Assembly (NCBI GenBank): GCA_039636795.1
Contig: CP143430.1
Location: 5,208,001-5,272,000, forward strand
From: Micrococcaceae bacterium Sec5.1
GTDB lineage: Bacteria; Actinomycetota; Actinomycetes; Actinomycetales; Micrococcaceae
Length of the DNA stretch: 64,000 bases
Reading direction: 5' to 3'
Both the position numbers and the translations under genes were made by a program. This document shows positions 53,473 through 62,251 of this stretch, one piece after another; position 1 is the stretch's first letter; each line of letters starts with the position of its first letter. The notes beneath the pieces were generated by a model. That model had not been told where the DNA came from and did not search any database. It saw only the letters and a program-made list of their open reading frames with translations.

Positions 53473-54846
53473 CTAGAGCGCCTTTACTGCGCCCAACACC
53501 TTGGTCAGCGAATCCTTTGCGTCGCCGAACAGCAAAGTGGTCTGGGGCTCGTAGAGAAGTTCGTTTTCTATGCCGGCGAATCCAGGACGCATGGAACGTT
53601 TGAGGAATACCACCTGCCGGGCGTCAGCTACTTCCAGGATGGGCATTCCGTAAATCGGCGAGCCGGAGGTGGTCTTGGCTGCAGGGTTCACTACGTCGTT
53701 GGCACCCACCACCAAAGCAACATCGGCCGTCTTGAACTCCGGGTTGATATCGCTCATTTCCTTCAGCGACTCATACGGCACGTTTGCCTCGGCCAGGAGG
53801 ACGTTCATGTGCCCGGGCATGCGTCCGGCAACAGGATGGATGGCGAAGTCCACCTCTGTCCCGCGTGCCTCCAAAGCCAAGGCCAACTCAGCGGCCGTGT
53901 GCTGGCCTTGCGCCACGGCCAAGCCGTACCCGGGAACGATAATCACGCGCTGGGCGTAGCCAAGGAGCACCGCAACATCCTCCGGGCTGGAGGATCTGAC
54001 CGGGCGCTCACTAACCGCAGTGGACCCAGCCGTGGAGCCACCCTTGAAGGCACCGAACATGATTCCCGCAACGCTGCGGCCCATCGCGGCGGCCATGGCC
54101 CGCGTGAGGATGGTGCCTGACGCTCCAACCAGGGTTCCGGCCACCACCAGGAGTACGTTGCCAAGTACCAATCCGGATGCGGCGACAGCCAATCCAGTGA
54201 AGGCGTTGAGCAGCGAGATGACAATCGGCACGTCGGCACCACCCACCGGGAGCACCAGCAGGATGCCGGTCACAAGACCAAGCATCAGCAGCGCAAGCGC
54301 GAGCAGCAACGAGCCATTCAGTATCACCACTATCCCTGCGCCCACCGCGGCCAGCAACACCAAGGCCATCAGCACGGGCAGGCCCGGGAACGTCACTGGC
54401 CGGGTGGTCACCAGCCCTTGGAGTTTGGCAAACGTAACTCCAGAACCGGCGAAGGAAACGGCCCCGACGAGCAGCGTGAACACAATGGCCAGGCGGACCC
54501 ACGCATCCCCTGTATGCGAGAGCTCCAGCAAGGCCACGAGCGCGGCAGCGCCGCCGCCCACACCGTTGAACAGGGCAACGAGTTGGGGCATCTGCGTCAT
54601 CTGAACGCGCCGTGCCACGGGTGCGGCCACTACCGATCCCACAGCTATTGCCCCAACGATCCACGGAACGTTGTCGAGCTTCACCGAGATGAAAACCGTG
54701 ACCACGGCCAACAAGGCGCCGAACGCTCCAATGAGGTTTCCACGCCGTGCCGTCCGCGGTGAGTTCAGACCTTTGAGCGCCAGGATGAAACAGGCTGCGG
54801 CTGCGAGATAGAGGAGCGCTGTCCAGGTGGGATCCAGAAGAGTCAC
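53473..54846 (-). CDS. pntB: NAD(P) transhydrogenase subunit beta
   Basis: A 457-residue protein. About nine membrane helices fill residues 5-250, then the NADP(H)-binding domain: VAVLLGYAQRVIIVPGYGLAVAQGQHTAAELA, HPVAGRMPGHMNVLLAEANVPY and VALVVGANDVVNPAA. With PntAA and PntAB it couples the proton gradient to hydride transfer from NADH to NADP+. Its ATG overlaps the pntAB stop by 4 bp. Confidence 0.96.
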   Translation of the reverse strand: MTLLDPTWTALLYLAAAACFILALKGLNSPRTARRGNLIGAFGALLAVVTVFISVKLDNVPWIVGAIAVGSVVAAPVARRVQMTQMPQLVALFNGVGGGAAALVALLELSHTGDAWVRLAIVFTLLVGAVSFAGSGVTFAKLQGLVTTRPVTFPGLPVLMALVLLAAVGAGIVVILNGSLLLALALLMLGLVTGILLVLPVGGADVPIVISLLNAFTGLAVAASGLVLGNVLLVVAGTLVGASGTILTRAMAAAMGRSVAGIMFGAFKGGSTAGSTAVSERPVRSSSPEDVAVLLGYAQRVIIVPGYGLAVAQGQHTAAELALALEARGTEVDFAIHPVAGRMPGHMNVLLAEANVPYESLKEMSDINPEFKTADVALVVGANDVVNPAAKTTSGSPIYGMPILEVADARQVVFLKRSMRPGFAGIENELLYEPQTTLLFGDAKDSLTKVLGAVKAL

Positions 54847-55181
54847 CGGCCGAGCTCCTTACCCGCGTGATCCTCGGATGAAACAATTGACGACGGCGGC
54901 CGTTGCCTCCCGCGGAACATCTCCAGCATGCGGTCGGTCACCACGAAGCCGCCCACAAGGTTGGCAGTGGCAAGGACAACAGCCAGCAGGGCGACCGCCA
55001 ATACCCAGGGATCAGAGGCCTGGCCCGCGACAATGATGGCACCCACGAGGATGATTCCGTGGATCGCATTTGCCCCGGACATGAGGGGTGTGTGGAGGGT
55101 GCTGGAAACTTTGGAGACGACCTCGAAGCCCACGAAAACTGCCAGTACGGTGATCGTCAGCAGACTCATGCCATCCATCAA
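54843..55181 (-). CDS. pntAB: NAD(P) transhydrogenase subunit alpha, membrane part
   Basis: A 112-residue membrane subunit with three to four helices: LLTITVLAVFVGFEVVSKV, PLMSGANAIHGIILVGAIIVAG and WVLAVALLAVVLATANLVGGFVVTDRML. It corresponds to the C-terminal part of the single-chain E. coli PntA. Overlaps of 4 bp on both sides couple all three genes. Confidence 0.95.
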   Translation of the reverse strand: MMDGMSLLTITVLAVFVGFEVVSKVSSTLHTPLMSGANAIHGIILVGAIIVAGQASDPWVLAVALLAVVLATANLVGGFVVTDRMLEMFRGRQRPPSSIVSSEDHAGKELGR

Positions 55182-56386
55182 TGCGCTCCTTCACTGCCAG
55201 GGTTGGCCGCGGTGTGGGCACTGCCAAAGGGGCCGGTCTCACCCGCGAGCGCCGTGAGTGCCTCAGCCGTCGGCGCGTGCCGCACGTCGCCGTCGTGAGT
55301 GAGGCAGGTTCCCGCCACAACCTCGTCTTCAAAGTCCGGAGCTACAACTCCGTCCCGGGTCATCAATGCGATCAGGTTGGCCACGTTCTTGGCGAACAAG
55401 CGTGAGGCATCGCCGGGCATCGCGGACGCTGGGTCCTTGAGCCCCACCAAGGTCACTTCGCCTTGCCCATCAGCGGTGGGGATGTGGATGTCCTGCCCGG
55501 GGATGCTGCCTTCCACGTTTCCGCCGGACTCAGCCGCCAGATCTACTACGACCGATCCCGGGCGCATCCCCTGGACCATTTCGCGGCTCACCAGAAGTGG
55601 TGCCCGGCGTCCGGGGACGGCAGCAGTGGTGATGAGGACATCTGCCTGCGCTACGTGCGGGGTGAGGAGCGCACGCTGCAAGGCACCCCTGTCTGCGCTG
55701 AGTTCACGGGCGTACCCGCCTGAAGCTTCGGCGGTTTCGAGGTCCAGCTTGATGAAGGTCCCACCCATGGAAGCCACTTCGTCTGCCGAGGCCGGACGGA
55801 TGTCGTTGGCTGAAACGCGCGCGCCAAGCCTTTTGGCGGTGCCGATCGCTTGGAGCCCGGCCACACCTGCGCCCAGCACCAGGACCCGGGCGGGCGGAAT
55901 GGTCCCGGCCGCAGTCATGTACAAGGGGAAGAACCGCGGCAGGCGCGTCGCAGCCTCAAGGACGCAGCGGTATCCGGCCACCAAGGCTTGTGAGGTGAGG
56001 GCGTCCATGGACTGGGCCCGCGAGATCCGGGGAACCAGTTCCAGTGCAAAGGAGGTGATGCCACCTGCCGCGAGCGCGCGGACGGTTGGCAACTCCGACG
56101 ACGGCGACCCCAAACCGACGGTGACTGAACCCGGGCGGAGAGCTCCCGCCGTCGACGGTTCCATGGGACGCACGTGGCAGTAAACGTCTACGGATCCGAG
56201 ATCCAAGGACTGCACAACAGAAGCGCCGGCCTGTCGGTAATCATCGTCGCTGTGTCCGGAGGCAAGCCCCGCTCCGGACTCGATCTCAACATCAAGGCCC
56301 AACCCGGTCAATTGCTTGACCGTTTCGGGCGTGGCTGCCACTCTGCGCTCACCATCGAGTGCCTCGCGCGCTACGCCTGCTTTCAC
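55178..56386 (-). CDS. pntAA: NAD(P) transhydrogenase subunit alpha, NAD-binding part
   Basis: A 402-residue soluble subunit from GTG 56386. Alanine dehydrogenase-like fold: KAGVAREALDGERRVAATPETV, and the NAD Rossmann motif VLVLGAGVAGLQAIGTAKRLGA. Late motifs are KLDLETAEASGGYARELSADR and TTAAVPGRRAPLLVSREMV. It binds NAD(H) and docks on the membrane subunits. Confidence 0.95.
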   Translation of the reverse strand: MKAGVAREALDGERRVAATPETVKQLTGLGLDVEIESGAGLASGHSDDDYRQAGASVVQSLDLGSVDVYCHVRPMEPSTAGALRPGSVTVGLGSPSSELPTVRALAAGGITSFALELVPRISRAQSMDALTSQALVAGYRCVLEAATRLPRFFPLYMTAAGTIPPARVLVLGAGVAGLQAIGTAKRLGARVSANDIRPASADEVASMGGTFIKLDLETAEASGGYARELSADRGALQRALLTPHVAQADVLITTAAVPGRRAPLLVSREMVQGMRPGSVVVDLAAESGGNVEGSIPGQDIHIPTADGQGEVTLVGLKDPASAMPGDASRLFAKNVANLIALMTRDGVVAPDFEDEVVAGTCLTHDGDVRHAPTAEALTALAGETGPFGSAHTAANPGSEGAH

Positions 56387-56570
56387 CCGCCACCCCTCTT
56401 CGGGAACTCTCCGGAACCAGTTGGCATGAGTCTATGGCCGCAAGGGTCCGGACGGGAGTAGGGGGTGCGCTATGTGGACAAGTCCATTAGGGTCGGTGGA
56501 AGCTGGGGCAACCAGCGTCCACACCGTCGACGAGCCGGTTCCGGCCGTGCCGTCGGGAAGGAACGCCGCT

Positions 56571-57182
56571 ATGGACACATTCAAAATCGGCTATTTCGTC
56601 GGAAGCCTCTCAAGTACCTCGATCAACCGGGTCCTCTCCAAGGCGCTGATCAGCGTGGCGCCGCCGGAATTGGAATTCCATGAAATCGCCATTCGTGACC
56701 TCCCCTTGTACAGCTCCGACTATGACTCCGACTTCCCGCCTGCCGGCAGGGAATTGAAGGACGCCATCGCCGCATCGGACGGCATCCTGTTCGTCTCCCC
56801 CGAGTACAACCGCTCCATTCCAGGCGCATTGAAGAACGCCATCGACTGGGGATCACGGCCGTGGGGAAGCAACTCCTTCGCACGGAAGCCGACCGGCATT
56901 ATCGGCGCGTCGCCTGGTGGCATCGGAACCGCGGTGATGCAGTCATCCATGCGCAGCGTCCTCAGCTTCCTCGACGCACCTCAGCTGAATGCGCCGGAGG
57001 CTTACATCCGCTTCGTCGCAGACGCGTACGACGACGACGGCTCGGTTAAGGACGAGGGCACGGCAGGGTTGCTGCGCCACTATATGGAGGAATACAGCGC
57101 GTTCGTCCAGCGTGTCCTGGCAGCCAACGCTCCGGGCCATATCGGCGATCCGGAGCCTGATTCGGCCAAACTCACGCGCTAA
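56571..57182 (+). CDS. NAD(P)H-dependent FMN reductase
   Basis: A 203-residue flavodoxin-like protein from ATG 56571 (GGGAAGGA upstream). FKIGYFVGSLSSTSINRVLSKAL binds the FMN phosphate, FVSPEYNRSIPGALKNAIDWGSRP is the family signature and GASPGGIGTAVMQSSMRSVL the second FMN loop. Probably a quinone or chromate/azo-type reductase; the physiological substrate is unknown. Confidence 0.92.
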   Translation: MDTFKIGYFVGSLSSTSINRVLSKALISVAPPELEFHEIAIRDLPLYSSDYDSDFPPAGRELKDAIAASDGILFVSPEYNRSIPGALKNAIDWGSRPWGSNSFARKPTGIIGASPGGIGTAVMQSSMRSVLSFLDAPQLNAPEAYIRFVADAYDDDGSVKDEGTAGLLRHYMEEYSAFVQRVLAANAPGHIGDPEPDSAKLTR

Positions 57183-57187
57183 CCCTC

Positions 57188-57226
57188 GGGTGGGGTCGCC
57201 CCTTGTCTGGTGGGCGACACCCACCC
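57188..57226 (+). terminator. Hairpin terminator behind the FMN reductase
   Basis: GGTGGGGTCGCCC pairs with GGGCGACACCCACC across CTTGTCTGGT, followed by CATTTTCTTTG. It lies just after the stop at 57182. Confidence 0.7.
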
Positions 57227-57298
57227 CATTTTCTTTGTTAGTCAGTATGCTTACTACTATGAGGATTCGCGGACACGCCCTATCCCACAGGAGAAACG

Positions 57299-57700
57299 AT
57301 GCTTCGTAGATTAGCCCTGACAACGCTGGCACTGACCCTCTTCACCGGGTCCATGTTGTCCATCGCGGCAGCAGCAAACGCAGCAAACCCGGCCGCCCTC
57401 CAAGGTCACGTAGCTGCCACCACCCCCACGCCGTCGGCCTCGCCCAGCAACCCGTCCGGCCCATCAACGGCGACACCCACAAACCCAGCTCCATCGTCCG
57501 GCGGGCAAACCACGTCCAACCCGGCAAGCAGCGGACCCGCGAACCCAGGGACCGGAGAGTCCCAACCCCAGGAACAAACCCGGACCGACGTCACGCCGTG
57601 GATCCTGGCAGCCGTTGCTGCGATCATCGTCATTGCGCTAATCATCTGGGCGGTTCGCGGACGCGGTCGGAATGAGGAAGTGCGGGACGAGGAACTCTAG
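57299..57700 (+). CDS. Secreted Thr/Ser/Pro-rich protein with C-terminal anchor
   Basis: A 133-residue protein. The signal peptide RRLALTTLALTLFTGSMLS ends at ANAA (about residue 29). A 60-residue Thr/Ser/Pro/Gly stretch follows, likely extended and possibly O-mannosylated. One membrane helix (PWILAAVAAIIVIALIIWAV) and a charged cytoplasmic tail RGRGRNEEVRDEEL close it. It behaves as a type I surface protein or cell-wall spacer. Function unknown. Confidence 0.75.
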   Translation: MLRRLALTTLALTLFTGSMLSIAAAANAANPAALQGHVAATTPTPSASPSNPSGPSTATPTNPAPSSGGQTTSNPASSGPANPGTGESQPQEQTRTDVTPWILAAVAAIIVIALIIWAVRGRGRNEEVRDEEL

Positions 57701-57804
57701 ACGGCGCCAGGCGCGGCCGTCCGGCTGAGATCAAGCGCGGGAAGCAACTGCGGCCTGCCTCTGTTCCCACAGATACGTGATGAGAAAACAGAGAGTTGGC
57801 TGAC

Positions 57805-58329
57805 ATGACTGAGTTGCGTGATGGGCACCCTTCCGACCAAACGAGTGGGGAGCAGCCTTCGGACGTGAGGCACGAGACTTTCAGTATCACGCGCGACTTC
57901 GATGCGAACCGGGCGGACCTCTTCGCCGTGTTCGCGGATGATCGGTTGCGCCGGCAATGGTTTCGGATGCCAGGAACGGGGTCCGTCTATGATCACGACT
58001 TCCGCATTGGCGGCGGTGAGGAAGCGAGCAGCACTTTCGTCATGCTAGACGGGCAGGCCGAGAAACTGCGCAATCGTTCGCGCTACCTCGACATCATTCC
58101 CGATCGCCGGATCGTTTTCGTCTATGAAGCGATCGTGGACGATGCAACCCGGTGGGCATCGCTTGTAACAGTGACCTTGGCGGATGCGGAAATGGGAAGA
58201 AGCAGGCTGACCTGGACAGAGCAGGTCACGTTCCTCAAGCGAACCGGAGACGGCAGCGCTGACCTGCCTCATCTGCGCACCGGGACGACCCTTCGCCTCA
58301 ACGGGATACCGGGAGCCCTCAAGACATAG
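57805..58329 (+). CDS. SRPBCC (AHSA1-like) domain protein
   Basis: A 174-residue single-domain protein from ATG 57805 (TTG 57796 possible). ETFSITRDFDANRADLFAVFADDRLRRQWF is the START/AHSA1 opening, YLDIIPDRRIVFVYEAIVDD the middle strand, and SRLTWTEQVTFL the late strand. The usual C-terminal helix motif (GW...L..L) is replaced by GTTLRLNGIPGALKT, so the end may be altered. It binds some hydrophobic ligand or acts as a chaperone-like protein. Confidence 0.8.
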   Translation: MTELRDGHPSDQTSGEQPSDVRHETFSITRDFDANRADLFAVFADDRLRRQWFRMPGTGSVYDHDFRIGGGEEASSTFVMLDGQAEKLRNRSRYLDIIPDRRIVFVYEAIVDDATRWASLVTVTLADAEMGRSRLTWTEQVTFLKRTGDGSADLPHLRTGTTLRLNGIPGALKT

Positions 58330-58373
58330 TCTGGCGGTTAGTGTCGGCCGTTTAAAGGGAAGTAGTACGACTG

Positions 58374-58748
58374 CTACCGGATGCTGCACATCCATTGAGC
58401 TTTCGCGTCGGCGCGCGCATGTGCGCCGACAGATCCGCAGTGCCGGACGCCGAAGCCCCCGAGCACCACGAGCTCCGAGGCTTTTGCGTCAATCTGCAGC
58501 GTTAGGAACTTTTCCTGCTGCCACGATCCGCGGAGGTTCTCGCCAAGCCGTAGCTTTAGACCAGTGCCGCCCTTCACCGCTGATGGGGGCAGCATTTGGC
58601 ACACCGCCAGGTTGGCTACTAGGGACTTGAGCTTGGCGACGGTCGAGTTCCCGGCCTTTGCGAGCTCTGCGATCCTGCCCTCTAAATACCGGACATTCTT
58701 GGGCGCAGTGATTTCCTCTGGCTGACTGTCGTTAGGTGGTGTGCTCAA
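58374..58748 (-). pseudogene. Truncated AbiEii-type toxin gene
   Basis: The first 70 residues (VRYLEGRIAELAKAGNSTVAKLKSLV, MLPPSAVKGGTGLKLRLGENLR) match the N-terminus of AbiEii nucleotidyltransferase toxins, including the VKGGT-LKLRLG block. The expected next motif (RFTRDLD) is missing and the remaining 55 residues read as unrelated sequence up to the stop. The catalytic DxD is lost, so the toxin is almost surely inactive. Its ATG overlaps the antitoxin stop by 4 bp, as in intact type IV pairs. Confidence 0.75.
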
Positions 58749-59293
58749 GATGTTTCCAATTCTTTGATGACGCGGGCTGCGGCTGCTGAATCGAGCAGAC
58801 CACGCTGCTCCGCTTTGCGGGCCGCATCGACCAGACGCTCAGTCATGATTCGTCCTCGAGAACCCAACAGGGCGCTTTCCACACCCATGGCTGGAATACC
58901 TTCAATGTAGCCGCTGTCCCAAAGAGGCACTTTCCGCTGTTCAATCTCGACCGTGTCCGGGAGCCGGCTGCGGACCCTCCGAGGGGTGACCACCCTGATT
59001 TTGCGGAGGTTGACCTGACCCAAGCCGTAGGCGGCGAGCACAGATTCGTCGGCGAGTACAGCTTCTTCTCCTCCGAGGGCTACGGCTTCAGCGAACTCGT
59101 CGAGGTTGCTGGAAGGGGCTTCGATCATCCGGTACACGCCGTGCCCTATGCGCCGCAGGGCTCCTCGCGCAGTCAATTTCCGGAGCTCCACGGGCGGCAC
59201 TCCTGCTTCGCGCGCGCTGGCCACTGTGATGACGCCATGGGTGTCGTAGGCAAGTTCCCTCAGGATCTGCCGGTACGAACTAGTCAGCCTCAC
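58745..59293 (-). CDS. AbiEi-family type IV antitoxin
   Basis: About 182 residues. The AbiEi winged helix is ILRELAYDTHGVITVASAREAGVPPVELRKLTARGAL, followed by RIGHGVYRM and a C-terminal domain (VLADESVLAAYGLG, VTPRRVRSRLPDTVEIEQRKV). The frame is open to TTG 59419, but GTG 59293 sits just after the operator dyad at 59301-59320 and gives a family-like start; no Shine-Dalgarno, so probably leaderless. AbiEi proteins repress their own promoter. Confidence 0.85.
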   Translation of the reverse strand: MRLTSSYRQILRELAYDTHGVITVASAREAGVPPVELRKLTARGALRRIGHGVYRMIEAPSSNLDEFAEAVALGGEEAVLADESVLAAYGLGQVNLRKIRVVTPRRVRSRLPDTVEIEQRKVPLWDSGYIEGIPAMGVESALLGSRGRIMTERLVDAARKAEQRGLLDSAAAARVIKELETS

Positions 59294-59300
59294 GGCAAAA

Positions 59301-59320
59301 GCGTACCGCTTTCGGTACGC
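59301..59320. promoter_or_regulatory. Inverted-repeat operator of the AbiEi antitoxin
   Basis: GCGTACCG and CGGTACGC are perfect 8-bp arms around CTTT, with a further half-site CGTACCG about 30 bp away at 59272-59278 on the minus strand inside the gene. This fits the known dyad-binding autoregulation of AbiEi proteins. Confidence 0.6.
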
Positions 59321-59419
59321 TTGTGCCATCCTTACGGCCATTTTGGTCATCATCTCATCCTCGCCCGCAAGTCGGTCCACCATGGCCGTCCGAACGCCCA
59401 GCTTGTCGACGAAGTCCAA

Positions 59420-59632
59420 TTATCCGAGGCGTTCGAACACCATCGTTGCCTGAATGCGGTCCCCGCCAGCGATCATCCCCTTGCTCCCGCTGCTCGCCGT
59501 GGTGATGGTGTGGAGCCGGTAGCCCTTCGCGGCCTGATCGTTGATGGCCTTCTCCAGAGAGGTCAGATTGCCCGAACCGGTTCCCCAGAGTTTCTCCTTA
59601 AGGATCACTTGCAGGACGACATACTGCTGCAT
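59420..59632 (-). CDS. DUF4177 domain protein
   Basis: A 70-residue soluble protein: MQQYVVLQVILKEKLWGTG, then LEKAINDQAAKGYRLHTITTA and a final strand QATMVFERLG. This beta-alpha-beta layout with the K-G-(Y/W)-x-L core is the DUF4177 fold. It is preceded by GGAAG. Role unknown. Confidence 0.85.
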   Translation of the reverse strand: MQQYVVLQVILKEKLWGTGSGNLTSLEKAINDQAAKGYRLHTITTASSGSKGMIAGGDRIQATMVFERLG

Positions 59633-59706
59633 GATGCGACTTCCTTCCGTTGCTGGTCAATTGGGGGCAATGCTACTCAACCCGGTGGCGCGGGCGGCCG
59701 CGCTTC

Positions 59707-60414
59707 TTAACCGCTGACTGTCCCCGCCGTTAGCCGGCCAATAGCGCTGCTTTCCAGATTCTCCAGAAGGTGCCGTGGATTGTCGTAGACCTCCGCGGCG
59801 CCTGCGTCACGCAGTTCTCCCTCGCTGATACCACCGCAGGTGAGGGCGATAGCGGGAACGCCAATTGCCGCAGCAGCCTTCACGTCCCAGACAGCATCGC
59901 CAACAAAGACGACGTCCGCTGGATCGAGTTCCAACTTCTTCAGGCACGCCAGGAGGATATCTGGGGCAGGCTTGCTTTCGTCCGCGTCATTGGAGCTGGT
60001 CCACGCGTCAATGGACCCACCGGCGTCGAGGAGCCGCCTGCTGACGTCAAGGTCGCGCTCTTGCGCTGACGACGCCAGCCCAACCGCCAGCCCGGAATCG
60101 GAGCAGGCTGCAAGGAGGTCCCTGGCGGAGTCGAAGGCGCGTAATGACGGCCAGAATGTCGAAAACACAGCTCCGTGCGCGGATTTCAATTCCTTTTGCA
60201 TGTCTTCCGGACAGTCCGGAACCAGGTGCTGGACCAGCTTGTCGCCGCCCATTCCGACGCTGCGATGAATGTCGGAGATCTGGACGTCCAAGCCTTCGCG
60301 CCTGAACGCCTGCCACCAGGCGAGGGCGTGGAAGTAGCTGGAGTCTATCAACGTCCCATCGACGTCGAAGAGGACACCGCGTTTCTTGGAGTTGGAGTTC
60401 GCTGGAGTAGACAT
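59707..60414 (-). CDS. HAD-superfamily phosphatase
   Basis: A 235-residue Cof/PGP-like hydrolase. Motif I FDVDGTLIDS (nucleophile and acid Asp), motif II GLASSAQ, motif III Lys in DADESKPAPDIL, motif IV FVGDAVWDVKAA. A helical cap lies between motifs I and II. It resembles phosphoglycolate phosphatase or beta-phosphoglucomutase. Substrate unknown. Confidence 0.92.
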   Translation of the reverse strand: MSTPANSNSKKRGVLFDVDGTLIDSSYFHALAWWQAFRREGLDVQISDIHRSVGMGGDKLVQHLVPDCPEDMQKELKSAHGAVFSTFWPSLRAFDSARDLLAACSDSGLAVGLASSAQERDLDVSRRLLDAGGSIDAWTSSNDADESKPAPDILLACLKKLELDPADVVFVGDAVWDVKAAAAIGVPAIALTCGGISEGELRDAGAAEVYDNPRHLLENLESSAIGRLTAGTVSG

Positions 60415-60518
60415 TTAGTAAGTCTACTTATCACCGCCATGCGCGGAAACTGGACGCGCTCTTCGACATATTGCGTAACGCCGGAAATACGCGTCTGCAA
60501 CATCTTGTTGGCGGGAGT

Positions 60519-61160
60519 ATGACAACAATCGGAATCATCGGTGCAGGACACATTGGCAGCCAGGTTGCGCGTAAAGCGGTTGAACTCGGCTACGACGTCG
60601 TGATCAGCAATTCGCGGGGGCCGGAAACCCTCGCGGACCTGGTCACAGAACTCGGGCCGCGGGCCCGGGCCGCGACGGCGGCTGAGGCAGCAGCGGCAGG
60701 TGATTTCGCCGTCGTGACCGTTCCCCTGAAAAACTATCAAGACATCCCGGCGGGACCGCTCGAAGGCAAGATCGTCATCGACACCAACAACTATTACTGG
60801 GAGCGCGACGGCCGTATTCCCGCGCTCGATAACGGCGAGACCACCACCTCGGGCCTGCTCCAGAAGCACCTGCCCACATCCAAGGTGGCCAAGGGCTTCA
60901 ACCACATCTTCGCCAAGGACATCACTACCGATGGCACTCCAGCCGGCACGCCCAACCGCCGCGCATTGGCCACAGCCAGCGACTTCCCGGAGGCCGCCGA
61001 ACGCGTGACCAAGCTGTACGACGAGTTCGGTTTCGACACCGTCAACATCGGGCCGCTCGAAGACAGCTGGCGCGTCGAGCGCGATCGCCCGGCCTACGTC
61101 ATCCGTCAGAACGCGGACGAACTTCGCGAAAACCTCGCCAAGGCGACCCGCACCGCCTGA
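60519..61160 (+). CDS. NADPH-dependent F420 reductase-like oxidoreductase
   Basis: A 213-residue protein from ATG 60519. The Rossmann motif is IGIIGAGHIGSQVARKAVELGYDVVISNSRGPETL, where SNSRG suggests NADP preference. VVTVPLKNYQDIP and VIDTNNYYWERDGRIP follow, then KGFNHIFAKDI. Members use F420 or other acceptors. It is divergent from the HAD gene. Confidence 0.9.
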   Translation: MTTIGIIGAGHIGSQVARKAVELGYDVVISNSRGPETLADLVTELGPRARAATAAEAAAAGDFAVVTVPLKNYQDIPAGPLEGKIVIDTNNYYWERDGRIPALDNGETTTSGLLQKHLPTSKVAKGFNHIFAKDITTDGTPAGTPNRRALATASDFPEAAERVTKLYDEFGFDTVNIGPLEDSWRVERDRPAYVIRQNADELRENLAKATRTA

Positions 61161-61195
61161 TAGACCGCACCATCTCATAACAAAACACGCACGAC

Positions 61196-61222
61196 GGCGG
61201 CAGGCGGCTTACGCCTGCCGCC
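61196..61222 (+). terminator. Rho-independent-like terminator
   Basis: GGCGGCAGGCG (61196-61206) pairs with CGCCTGCCGCC (61212-61222) around GCTTA, followed by TCCTTTGT. It lies 35 nt after the oxidoreductase stop. The stem is preceded by ACGCACGAC, as in the hairpin at 3401. Confidence 0.8.
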
Positions 61223-61417
61223 TCCTTTGTGCTGGGGTGCTGTGGGACTACCACTCCACGACGGGTGGGCACGATTTGCGGCCAAGATTTGGGCCGAATC
61301 GCATCACGAATTGGACGCTGGACGCACAAAAGGAGTGGCTGCCTCCCAGGAAGCCCGGCGCATAGGGCATTCCGGGAGGCAGCCGCGCCAATTAAGCCCT
61401 GAATCCGAGGAGTTGCT

Positions 61418-62201
61418 ATGTCTACCCAAACTGAGAAATGGCCTGCAGGAACACCCGCGTGGGTGGATCTGGGGGTCGATGACCTCCCTGCCGCCAAGGC
61501 CTTCTACTCGGAGTTGTTTGGCTGGGATTATCTCTCCGGCGACGAAGAAGCCGGGGGCTATCTACTGGCCCAACTGGATGGACAGGCTGTTGGCGGGACT
61601 GGGCCCCAAGCAGGATTCCAACATGCCAACTGCCTGGACCACGTATCTGGCCTCGGACAATGTTGACACCACGTGCAAAGAAGTAGCGGCTGTTGGTGGC
61701 CAACTCATCGCTCCTCCCTTCGATGTAATGGATTCGGGGCGCATGGCAATTGCCGCGGACAGCGTTGGTGCAGTCTTTGGCATCTGGCAGGCGGGAAGCC
61801 ATATCGGGGCGGAGCGCGTCAACGAGCACGGGGCATTGTGCTGGAACGAACTCCACACCCGCGGCTACGCGCTGGCCCGGTCCTTCTATGCCGATGTTTT
61901 TGGCTTCACCTACCAGGACATCGACCAGGACGGATTCATTTACGCAACCGCCAAGCGGGCCACTGATGGCCGAGAAGTGGGCGGCATTCAGCACGACACC
62001 GAAATGGCCGAGGGCGCGCCGAATCATTGGCTGGCCTGGTTTGCCAGCGACCATGTAGATCGAACCGCCGCAACCGCCGTGGAAGTGGGCTCTTCGGCAT
62101 TGGTCCCAGTCACAGACAGCCCCATGGGGCGGATGGCAATCCTGCAGGCGCCGCAGGGAGAAATCTTCGGCATCATCGACGCGCCCCGGACCAAGGATTA
62201 A
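61418..62201 (+). pseudogene. VOC/glyoxalase family protein split by a 1-base frameshift
   Basis: The first frame starts at ATG 61418 (GAGGAG upstream) and encodes a VOC domain beginning PAWVDLGVDDLPAAKAFYSELFGW. It continues only to residue 82. The rest of the protein, from about 61604, reads on in the +1 frame: GPKQDSNMPTAWTTYLASDN, then a second VOC domain (HTRGYALARSFYADVFGF) and an intact end FGIIDAPRTKD. Removing one C from CCCC at 61604-61607 restores one open protein of about 260 residues. It may be a true mutation, a phase-variable tract or a sequencing error. Confidence 0.85.
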
Positions 62202-62251
62202 GCCCGGACCAAGGACTAAACCCGCACCAACAAGTAATCCTGGACCAACGG

